Source: Aerosticca soli (GTDB lineage: Bacteria > Pseudomonadota > Gammaproteobacteria > Xanthomonadales > Rhodanobacteraceae). Taken from it: DNA of 64,000 nucleotides. Of the stretch, positions 55,257 through 62,510 are shown piece by piece. The stretch is from assembly GCF_003967035.1 (NCBI RefSeq), contig NZ_AP018560.1, forward strand, positions 1,015,001 to 1,079,000, in the 5' to 3' direction. A program made the translations under genes and the position numbers. Under the pieces are notes generated by a model. That model was not told the DNA's origin. It did not search any database and saw nothing but the letters and a program-made list of their open reading frames with translations. Numbering within the stretch: the first letter of the stretch is position 1; each line of letters opens with the position of its first letter.

Positions 55257-56012
55257 ATGCATGGTAGAACCCTGATCCTCAAGACGCTTGCGCTGCTGTC
55301 CGGTCTCGGCTCCGTCGGCGCGTGTCTGGCGACCGGCGCGCCGGCCCACGAAGCCCCGCCCGTGGCAGATGCTGCGCCGACGCAGTTTGTCCGTCAGGCG
55401 CCGTTGGCCGATCCTCGGGTGATCGAACTCGCGCTCGCCGCGGTACGTTGCGCGCAGTCCTCCGGCGTGGGACTCAAGGCGCAGCGGCTGGCGGTCATCG
55501 ACTATTCGCGATCGTCGCGAGAGCCCCGGCTCTGGGTCTTCGAGCTCGCCACCGGGCGGCTGCTCTATCAGGAGGTCGTCGCCCACGGTCAAGGCTCCGG
55601 CGAGGACGTGCCCACGCGGTTTTCCAATGCCGGCAACAGCCATGCCTCGAGCCTGGGCCTGTTCGTGACCGGGGACCCTTACATCGGGCACAACGGTTAT
55701 TCGTTGCGCCTGCTGGGCCTGGATCCGGGCTTCAACGACGCGGCGCTCGCCCGCGCGATCGTCATCCACGGCGCGGCGTATGTCGATCCGGAGGCGGCCC
55801 GGCGCCGCGGCCGGCTCGGTCGCAGCTGGGGCTGTCCTGCGCTGCGCAGTGCGGTCGCACGGCCGATCATCGACGTGCTCAAGAGCGGGCAGTTCGTCTT
55901 TTCCTATTATCCGGACCAGCAATGGTTGACCCGTTCGGCGATGCTCAAGTGCGAGGCCGCGCGGCGTCTGGCCGGGCGCGGCGATGCGCGGCGTGGCGAC
56001 GGATCGACCTAA
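55257..56012 (+). CDS. Exported L,D-transpeptidase-like protein (YkuD_2 family)
   Basis: 251 residues, signal peptide (LILKTLALLSGLGSVGAC). The motif IHGAAYV (H171) and RSWGCPALRS (C193) match the murein L,D-transpeptidase catalytic-domain family with Cys nucleophile. It would cross-link or edit peptidoglycan in the periplasm. Start ATG 55257 chosen to precede the signal peptide. Its last 29 bp overlap the next, classical L,D-transpeptidase gene. Confidence 0.85.
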   Translation: MHGRTLILKTLALLSGLGSVGACLATGAPAHEAPPVADAAPTQFVRQAPLADPRVIELALAAVRCAQSSGVGLKAQRLAVIDYSRSSREPRLWVFELATGRLLYQEVVAHGQGSGEDVPTRFSNAGNSHASSLGLFVTGDPYIGHNGYSLRLLGLDPGFNDAALARAIVIHGAAYVDPEAARRRGRLGRSWGCPALRSAVARPIIDVLKSGQFVFSYYPDQQWLTRSAMLKCEAARRLAGRGDARRGDGST

Positions 56013-57045
56013 ACCCCGGCTGGCGGCCGGCTGGGTCTGGCTGGGCTGGCTGCTCGTCGTTGGCCTGGCCGTGGCTGCCGGCGTGCCGGAATGGGGCGCA
56101 CGCAAGTCCAGTCCGCTCGATACGCCGCCCGACAAGCTCAAGCCGGGCGAATGGATCTGGTTCGACAGCCCCATCCAAGGGCCGCTGGCGGTCATCGTCA
56201 GCCTCACCGAACAGCGCGCCTACGTCTACCGCAACGGCGTGCTGATCGCGGTGAGCACGATCAGCAGCGGCCGGCCGGGCTACGAGACGCCGACCGGCGT
56301 CTTCACCATCCTGCAGAAAGACCGCAACCACCGCTCGAACAAGTACCAGGATGCGCCCATGCCTTACCAGCAGCGGCTGACCTGGGATGGCATCGCGCTG
56401 CACGCGGGCGGCTTGCCGGGCTATCCGGAATCGCACGGCTGCGTGCATCTGCCCACCGAGTTCGCGCGTCGCCTGTTCGGCATCACCGAGCTCGGCATGA
56501 CGGTGGTGGTCTCGCGCGCAGGCAGCGCGCCGGTGAGCGTGGTGCACCCGCGCGCGATCAGCCCGATCGACCCGCAAAGCGGCAGCGTGCGCGAGGCCCC
56601 GCCGCTCGCGCAGGACGAGTCCTTCCGCTGGCACCCGGAGGATGCGCCCGACGGGCCGGTGTCGCTGGTGATGAGCCTGGCCGATCGCAGCCTGGTGGTC
56701 TATCGCAACGGCGTCGAGATCGGCCAGTCGCGCATCGTGGTGAATCGTCCACAGCCCGGCACGCATGCCTACATCGTGACGCAAGACGATGAACAGACGA
56801 CGTCGCCCGGTGAGCATCGGCCGCGCTGGATCACCATCGGCATGCCCGGTTCCGCCGAAGGAGCGGGACAGGCGGTGCCGACGGACATGCAGGGCGCGGT
56901 CACCGTCCCGGAGGCCTTCCTGGATCTGCTGCGCCCGCTGTTGAAGCCTGGCGTGGTGCTGTTGGTCACGGACGCGCCGATCCTCCCCGGCAGCAGCGGC
57001 ACGCCCGTCGAGGTATTGGACGCCGAGCCGCCGCCTTCGCCGTGA
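55984..57045 (+). CDS. L,D-transpeptidase with YkuD domain
   Basis: 353 residues. Membrane anchor (WLGWLLVVGLAVAAGV), then a YkuD domain: H140 (IALHAGGLPG) and the signature HGCVHLP (H151, C153). Residues ~200-353 repeat the beta-strand features LVMSLADRSLVVYRNG of the first half without the Cys, perhaps a second inactive YkuD-like module. Coupled by 29-bp overlap to the preceding YkuD_2 gene. Confidence 0.88.
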   Translation: MRGVATDRPKPRLAAGWVWLGWLLVVGLAVAAGVPEWGARKSSPLDTPPDKLKPGEWIWFDSPIQGPLAVIVSLTEQRAYVYRNGVLIAVSTISSGRPGYETPTGVFTILQKDRNHRSNKYQDAPMPYQQRLTWDGIALHAGGLPGYPESHGCVHLPTEFARRLFGITELGMTVVVSRAGSAPVSVVHPRAISPIDPQSGSVREAPPLAQDESFRWHPEDAPDGPVSLVMSLADRSLVVYRNGVEIGQSRIVVNRPQPGTHAYIVTQDDEQTTSPGEHRPRWITIGMPGSAEGAGQAVPTDMQGAVTVPEAFLDLLRPLLKPGVVLLVTDAPILPGSSGTPVEVLDAEPPPSP

Positions 57046-57225
57046 TGGCCGGCGCTGCCAAGCCGGCATGGGCGGGACAGGGGGGACTCAACTTGCGCGC
57101 GGGCCTCGGCGAGAGGCTGCAGCAACCCAGCCGACGCATCGTTGCGGCAAGCCGTGCGGGGCGGCTTTGCTGAGCACAGCGGCGTCGGCGTGTCTTGCCG
57201 GTGAGCCTCAACCGGGCTGTCGCGC

Positions 57226-57372
57226 CTATTGCTGGTAGCGTACGAGCTTGTTGTAAATGGTCTTGACGCTGACGCCCAGCATGCGGGCGGCCCGGGTCTT
57301 GTCGTTGCCGCAGCGCTCGAGCGCCTGTTCGATCGCTTCGCGCTCCAGCTCTGCCAGGGTCTGACCCCGCCC
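57226..57372 (-). pseudogene. C-terminal stump of an NtrC-family regulator (Fis-type HTH)
   Basis: Minus-strand residues QTLAELEREAIEQALERCGN and KTRAARMLGVSVKTIYNKL form the Fis-type helix-turn-helix that ends sigma-54 activators, with stop at 57226. Upstream the similarity ends near 57372 and the frame closes at 57415 with no start codon. No receiver or AAA domain is present. The surrounding 57046-57225 and 57373-57485 hold nothing else I can support. Confidence 0.75.
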
Positions 57373-57485
57373 TCGTCGATTTTTCCATCGTACACGGCGT
57401 GTCGTTCGGCATCCTCATGACGGCCTTGGTGCTGAGCGTGGCCGTCATTGCCGTGACGAGGGAAAGGGCATTTGCCGGGCGCGTT

Positions 57486-58088
57486 TCAGGAGATCTCCTG
57501 GTCGGTGACCAGCGGCGGCAGGCTGCCATCGCGTAGCAGTTGCAGGGAAAGCGCCTCGTAACGCTGCTGCATGATCACGCGGTGCGCATGCTGCTGGTCG
57601 CGGATCCGCTCGACATGTGGCTGCACCAGCACCATCTCGGCGTCCTTGACCAGCGCCAGCAGCAGTCCCCAGGCAGCCTCGTCGATGAGCTCCACGGTCA
57701 CCAGCGCGTGCAGCGAAGGCAGCAGGCCGACGCCGGGATCGGCAATGACTTCGGTGATGGCCTGGACCTGGCGCTGCGAGGCCTCGATGTGTTCGTCGAC
57801 GCGCGCCGGCTCGGTCATCTCATCCAGGCCCAGCGCCTCCATGACCTGATGCAGCAAATGGGCGTGTTCGGCTTCCTGGCCGCGGAACCGCTCCAGGGTG
57901 GCGAGTTCGAACAAATCGACTGCCGGTTCGGGATGGCGTCGGCATTTCTCCAGGAAGGTGCGGTAGGCCTCGATGATGGCGTGCTCGCAGGTCAGGCGAG
58001 CGGCAAAAAAGTCGGCCAGGCGCGCCTGGCTGGCGGCTCCGGGCGGGGTCGGGTTGTCCGGCGTCGTGGTTTCGATGTGCTCGTTCAT
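57486..58088 (-). CDS. Ferritin-like domain protein
   Basis: 200 residues, helical. The pattern E-x-x-H recurs: LTCEHAIIEAYRTFLEK (helix 1), EAEHAHLLHQVMEALG (helix 2), VELIDEAAWGLLLALVKDAEM and VIMQQRYEALS. This suggests a four-helix diiron or ferritin-like bundle. Probably a stress protein binding iron or damaged-lipid peroxide; the exact family is not recognised. ATG at 58088 chosen; a GTG 5 codons upstream (58103) is possible. Confidence 0.65.
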   Translation of the reverse strand: MNEHIETTTPDNPTPPGAASQARLADFFAARLTCEHAIIEAYRTFLEKCRRHPEPAVDLFELATLERFRGQEAEHAHLLHQVMEALGLDEMTEPARVDEHIEASQRQVQAITEVIADPGVGLLPSLHALVTVELIDEAAWGLLLALVKDAEMVLVQPHVERIRDQQHAHRVIMQQRYEALSLQLLRDGSLPPLVTDQEIS

Positions 58089-58280
58089 GGCAGGAGTCTG
58101 CACAAGGGATTTTCATCTATCGTGCGCACCGGCATGTGCAGGCGCCGTCATGTCCCTGCAGCCGTCCGCGAACCCGGGGCATGGCATCGGCGAAGCAGAG
58201 GAGTGCCCCAAGCCATCCAGCGACGCGCATGGGGCCGCCGGAAGCTCGCGTCATGACCCAATTGATCTTTGGGGTCGCTT

Positions 58281-59633
58281 TCACGATGAGCCTTGGCGAC
58301 GGTCCTGGACCGCCTGGCGCCAGGCCAGCAGGGGCTGTGCGCTGGCGCCGTGCACCAGGACGCTCAAGACCACCACCGTAACCACCAGATCCGCCAGACG
58401 ATGAATCTCGACCGTGCTGACGCCCCGCACGGCGGCGTAACCCAGGTAATTGAGGCCGCCGATGCCGCGGATGCCCAGCCAGCCGAGCAGCAGACGGTGG
58501 GCATGACCGGCTCCGGAGTGCGCGGTGGCGAGCCACACCGAGAGTGGCCTGACGACGACGAACAGCAGCAGCGCGAGCAAAGCTCCCGTCGGGCTCCAGA
58601 AGGTGGCGAAGGCCACGCCGAGCGCGAGCGTGAGCCCGGCGGCGATGAGCCTTTCCAGGGTGTCGCCGAAGGAAAGGGCGTCGGAAACCATCAGTCCGAT
58701 CGAAGCCGCCGGTTCTGCCGGCTTGACATGGTCGCGCAGGTTGGGATTCACGAGGACTTCTGCCGGCGGATGACTGGAAAGTTCGTCCAGTTCGTCACGC
58801 ACCGCCGGGTTGGGGTGGCGGGACACCACGGTGCGTTCGGTATGGCGAAGGCCAAGGCCGGCGGCGAAGGCGGCGAAGAAGATGGAGGCATGCAGCGCCT
58901 CGGCGCTAGCCCAGGTCAGGGCGAGCAGCGCGAGGGCGAGCAGGTCGCTCGGCGCGGTGTCTCCGCTCATCGCCTTGAGTCGCGTGGCCAGCGAGCCGAT
59001 CGCGTAGGCCAAGCCGAAACCGATCAGCAGGCCGGCCGGCAGTGCCCACAGCACGTCCACCAGCAACCAGTGCCGCCAGTCCGCCGGCGCCGTGGACGGT
59101 ACCAGCCAGAGCAGCGCCAGCGACAGGGCCGGCATCGCCGCGCCGTCGTTGAGCCCAGCCTCGCCGGACAGTGCGACCCGCAGGGCATCGTGGTCGCGGG
59201 CGTCATCGACGGAAACCAGGCTCGCCAGTACCGGATCGGTCGGTGCCACGGCGGCAGCGAACGCCAATGCCAACGGCCAGGCGAGCCCGGCCAGGGCATG
59301 GGCGGCCAGGGCGCCGCCGGCAATCGTGAGCACCATGGCCGGGAAGGCCAGCCGCAAGGCCATGCGCCAACGAGGGTCGCGCCAAGAAAGGCGCAGCTTG
59401 AGACCGCCCAGAAACAAGGACACCAGCAGTGCCACCCGAGTGGCCTGCTCCATCAGCGTCATGTGCTCGAGCCAGTGCACCTGTGCCACCTTGAGGCCCC
59501 ACGGACCGATGGCCATGCCCGCGACCACATAAAGCGCGAAGGGGGTGACGGGTGTGTGCCGCAGCCAGCCGGAGGCCAGCGAAGTGGCGAGCAGCAGACC
59601 GCCGACCAGAAACAGCCAATAGGCAAGCGGCAT
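58281..59633 (-). CDS. Cation:proton antiporter (CPA1/NhaP-like)
   Basis: 450 residues, about twelve membrane helices. Key residues AAAVAPTDPVLASLVS and GEAGLNDGAAMPALSLAL carry the ion-site TDP and ND motifs of CPA antiporters. No long cytoplasmic tail. Exchanges Na+ or K+ for protons. The ATG at 59633 abuts the truncated gene at 59634. Confidence 0.88.
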   Translation of the reverse strand: MPLAYWLFLVGGLLLATSLASGWLRHTPVTPFALYVVAGMAIGPWGLKVAQVHWLEHMTLMEQATRVALLVSLFLGGLKLRLSWRDPRWRMALRLAFPAMVLTIAGGALAAHALAGLAWPLALAFAAAVAPTDPVLASLVSVDDARDHDALRVALSGEAGLNDGAAMPALSLALLWLVPSTAPADWRHWLLVDVLWALPAGLLIGFGLAYAIGSLATRLKAMSGDTAPSDLLALALLALTWASAEALHASIFFAAFAAGLGLRHTERTVVSRHPNPAVRDELDELSSHPPAEVLVNPNLRDHVKPAEPAASIGLMVSDALSFGDTLERLIAAGLTLALGVAFATFWSPTGALLALLLFVVVRPLSVWLATAHSGAGHAHRLLLGWLGIRGIGGLNYLGYAAVRGVSTVEIHRLADLVVTVVVLSVLVHGASAQPLLAWRQAVQDRRQGSS

Positions 59634-59814
59634 CTTCTCGGCCGTCCCCGATCCGGTCAGCCGCAAATTCCAGGATGAAATCAATGCCGGCCGCATTCTG
59701 CTGGTACTGGACAGTGACAAGGAAACCCTGGCGCGGGTCGAGCCCGCGCTCGAACGGCTCGGCCTCGAACGGCTGCCTTTCGAAAGCAAGACCGTGATGA
59801 CGATGTCGCATTGA
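59634..59814 (+). pseudogene. C-terminal fragment of a DUF1269-like membrane protein
   Basis: Plus-strand AVPDPVSRKFQDEINAGRIL, then LVLDSDKETLARVEPALERL, ending at the stop at 59812-59814. The pattern resembles the C-terminal half of small DUF1269/general-stress membrane proteins. No start codon near the left end; the hydrophobic N-terminal half has been lost where the antiporter gene begins. Confidence 0.65.
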
Positions 59815-60027
<213 letters not shown>

Positions 60028-60054
60028 GCGGCGATGGCATATATCGATGCCCAA

Positions 60055-60084
60055 TGAAAAGCCCCGGACAACCGGGGCTTTTCG
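60055..60084. terminator. Bidirectional terminator
   Basis: AAAAGCCCCGG-ACAA-CCGGGGCTTTT, perfect symmetric stem (60057-60082), between the convergent small gene and DUF4142 gene. Confidence 0.9.
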
Positions 60085-60105
60085 TTGTGGGGTTGATTGC
60101 GGCGA

Positions 60106-60708
60106 TCATTGTTCGCTGGAGGAGGACGCGGCCGCGGTGCCGCTGCCACCCTTGAGGCTTTTGCTGACCTGCTCGGCCATCGAAAGATGGTGCTCGAGGA
60201 CCGGCAGGGTTTTTTCGGCGAACTGGCGGATGTCCTGGTCCTGGCTTTGCGTGGCGCGTTTGAACAGGGCCACGTCCTTGCGATGGTCCTTGACCATCGC
60301 GGCCATGTAGGCCTTGTCGTAGGCATCGCCCTTGAGCGATGAAAGCTTGCTGGCGAGCGCCTTGGAGGAAGCATCCGGCTCGCTCGGCACGGTGATCTTC
60401 TTGTTGGCAGCGAGCTCGGTCAACTCGCGGTTGGCCTTGCTGTGGTCATCGACCATCTGCTGCGCGAACTGCTTGACCGCCGGGGACTGGGCCTGCTGCA
60501 GCGCCTGCTGGCCGAGCTCCACTTCGGCGATGCCACCTGCGGCCGCCTTGTGCAGAAACCGCGTGTCCTGCTTGTTCTGGCCGGTTGAGGCCGCGTCGGT
60601 AGCGGCGCCTGCTGCGGCGCTGGAACCTGGTTCCTGCGACTGGGCCAGCAGCCAAGGGCTGCTCAACCCCAGTGCGAGGCCGAGTGACAATACGAGTGTC
60701 TTTTTCAT
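60106..60708 (-). CDS. DUF4142 exported protein
   Basis: 200 residues with signal peptide (MKKTLVLSLGLALGLSSPWL). The helical DUF4142 domain has DTRFLHKAAAGGIAEVELGQ, QQMVDDHSKANRELTELAA and MVKDHRKDVALFKRATQSQ. It is often ferritin-like in predicted fold and upregulated in stress. AGGAG precedes the ATG. Ends in a Ser/Ala-rich tail. Confidence 0.88.
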   Translation of the reverse strand: MKKTLVLSLGLALGLSSPWLLAQSQEPGSSAAAGAATDAASTGQNKQDTRFLHKAAAGGIAEVELGQQALQQAQSPAVKQFAQQMVDDHSKANRELTELAANKKITVPSEPDASSKALASKLSSLKGDAYDKAYMAAMVKDHRKDVALFKRATQSQDQDIRQFAEKTLPVLEHHLSMAEQVSKSLKGGSGTAAASSSSEQ

Positions 60709-60748
60709 GAGGGACTCCTGCGAATTTTTGAAGGGATGGGCATGGCGT

Positions 60749-60994
60749 TCATTCGTCGCGTGCGGCATGGCCGCGGCCGCGGCGCGCGATGGCGGCCATG
60801 TGTGCGCGGTCCTGACTTACCGCCTGTCCGCCCTTGCGGCCCGCGGCGCGGGCCTCTTCGGCGGTGAAGCGGTGGGCGCGGCCCCCGGCTTGGGCGGCCT
60901 GCCCGCCGCGGCTCGAGATTTCCCGACGTCGCTGGGGATCGAGTGCAGCAAAACCCCGCGGTCGGGAAGCATGCACGTGGATACGCATGGGCAT
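60749..60994 (-). CDS. KGG-repeat stress protein
   Basis: 81 residues. Two KGG-type motifs (ISSRGGQAAQAGG and AGRKGGQAVSQDRAHM) typical of the GsiB/YmdF/YciG stress family, with HRFTAEEAR between them. GAAGGAAG before the ATG at 60994; ATG two codons later is possible. Upstream of DUF4142 on the same strand by 40 nt, so probably co-transcribed. Confidence 0.82.
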   Translation of the reverse strand: MPMRIHVHASRPRGFAALDPQRRREISSRGGQAAQAGGRAHRFTAEEARAAGRKGGQAVSQDRAHMAAIARRGRGHAARDE

Positions 60995-61164
60995 GGCTTC
61001 CTTCTGTCCGATGAAACGCTGTGCTGCGCAGCAGGGCCGGCATCAAGGCTGGACCGAACGCATTGCGCTTGTTCCCGGGCCTGCCTTTGCGGCGGCGGCA
61101 TGGGCGGCCGCCTCCGCAAAAGTTTTTTTCGGTCCGACCGTGCGACGCAGTGCCTGTCGATGTG

Positions 61165-61683
61165 TCAGGCGCGCTTGCGTTCGACCGACGTGGCGGCGGC
61201 TTCCTGGTTCTTGCCGCTTTCGGCGAACTTGGTGAGCTTCTCGTCGGTGGCCTTTTCTTCCTTCAGGGTTTCCTGGAACAGTGGAATGGCTTCCTTGTAG
61301 CCGAGCAGCTTAGCCAGCGCGCACAGGGTGCCGTAGGAGGCGATCTCGTAATGTTCGACCTTCTGCGCCCCACCGATCAGCGCCGCATCGCGCAGTGCGC
61401 CTTCGGGAATGCTGTCGATGATTTCGCGGCTTTCCTCGATCAGGCCTTCCATCGCCGCGCACTTGATCCGCTTCAGCCGCAGATCCAGCTTTTCGACGAC
61501 GCGATCGATACGCTCGATCTGGCCCTGGGTTTCCTCCGCGTGCGTTTCGAAGGCGCGCGACAGTTCCGGATCCTGGGCGGCGCGGGCAAGCCGGGGCAGG
61601 GCGCGCGCCAGTTGCTTCTCGGCACTATAGATATCCGACAGCTCGTGGATGAAAAGATCTTCGATGGATTTGATGGCGGACAT
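61165..61683 (-). CDS. YciE/DUF892 ferritin-like protein
   Basis: 172 residues. Signature SIEDLFIHELSDIYSAEKQLARALP and AAMEGLIEESREII, with YEIASYGTLCALAKLLGY. Ferritin-like bundle with Glu/His; YciE/YciF are general stress-induced proteins. AAGGAG precedes the ATG. 268 nt upstream hold the promoter and no gene I can support. Confidence 0.92.
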   Translation of the reverse strand: MSAIKSIEDLFIHELSDIYSAEKQLARALPRLARAAQDPELSRAFETHAEETQGQIERIDRVVEKLDLRLKRIKCAAMEGLIEESREIIDSIPEGALRDAALIGGAQKVEHYEIASYGTLCALAKLLGYKEAIPLFQETLKEEKATDEKLTKFAESGKNQEAAATSVERKRA

Positions 61684-61951
61684 GCCAGTGTCTCCTTGGA
61701 GTTCGTTGGAGGTGCTGGCCACGTTAGAACCCGGCAGGTGAGGACCAGGCGTTGCAGGGCTCTTTTTTCTGTGGATGAGCCCGTTCGGATGGCTGGCGTA
61801 AAGATTCGCGAAGAGCCCGTGGAGGAATTCCTGGACACTCGGGCTTAAGGCATCGAAAGACCGATGCGGCATCGGCAGCCACATGGACCGCGGCGTCGCC
61901 GTACAGGCAGAATCGGCAAGGCATCCCTGCCCATCCCACGCGAGGTTTCCC

Positions 61952-62476
61952 ATGGCATCGTCCTTGATCACCCGGCTGCAGCAGGTGCTGCTGCTCGTCG
62001 CCCTGGCTGTTTTGCCGCTGAGTCTCAAGGCCCAGGCGGCGCCCGGACTGCCCGAGGCGGACAAGCAGGCCATCCAGCAGTACACGCTCACCGAGGATGT
62101 CTTCAATCGACTCGTCGCGGCCACCAAGGAAGCGCAGGCCGCCGGCATCCATCCGCAACAGGCGGGTGATCCCTCGCAGATCCATTCGCTCGACGATCTG
62201 GCCAGGCAGGCCATGAGCAGCGACCCGCGCATCCCGGCACTGATCGCCAAGCACGGCTTCACCCCGCGCGAATTCCTGCTCGCCAACATCGCGCTGATGA
62301 ATGCCGGCCTGGTGGTGCAGGCCAAGAGCCAGCCCGAGTTGGCGAAGATGATCGACCAGAGCAAGGTCAATGCGGCCAACGTCGCCTTCTACGAGGCCCA
62401 TCAGGCGCAGATCGAGGCGCTGCTGCGTGCCGGTGCGGCCAATGGCGGACCCGAGGCGGGCAACGGCGGCCAGTGA
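61952..62476 (+). CDS. Exported hypothetical protein
   Basis: 174 residues with a signal peptide (LQQVLLLVALAVLPLSLKAQA). Mature part helical: LTEDVFNRLVAATKEAQAAG, HGFTPREFLLANIALMNAGL, VNAANVAFYEAHQAQIEALL, then a Gly/Asn tail. Unrecognised. ATG at 61952; an upstream in-frame ATG at 61883 would bury the signal peptide. Confidence 0.7.
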   Translation: MASSLITRLQQVLLLVALAVLPLSLKAQAAPGLPEADKQAIQQYTLTEDVFNRLVAATKEAQAAGIHPQQAGDPSQIHSLDDLARQAMSSDPRIPALIAKHGFTPREFLLANIALMNAGLVVQAKSQPELAKMIDQSKVNAANVAFYEAHQAQIEALLRAGAANGGPEAGNGGQ

Positions 62477-62510
62477 TGGCGGAGCGCGAGCCGCGCACTG
62501 CGGCCCCGGT

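Noticed and set aside
57229-57420. 63-residue plus-strand frame opposite the HTH stump
   Set aside because: No ribosome site or recognisable domain; the minus-strand Fis-type helix-turn-helix is clear.
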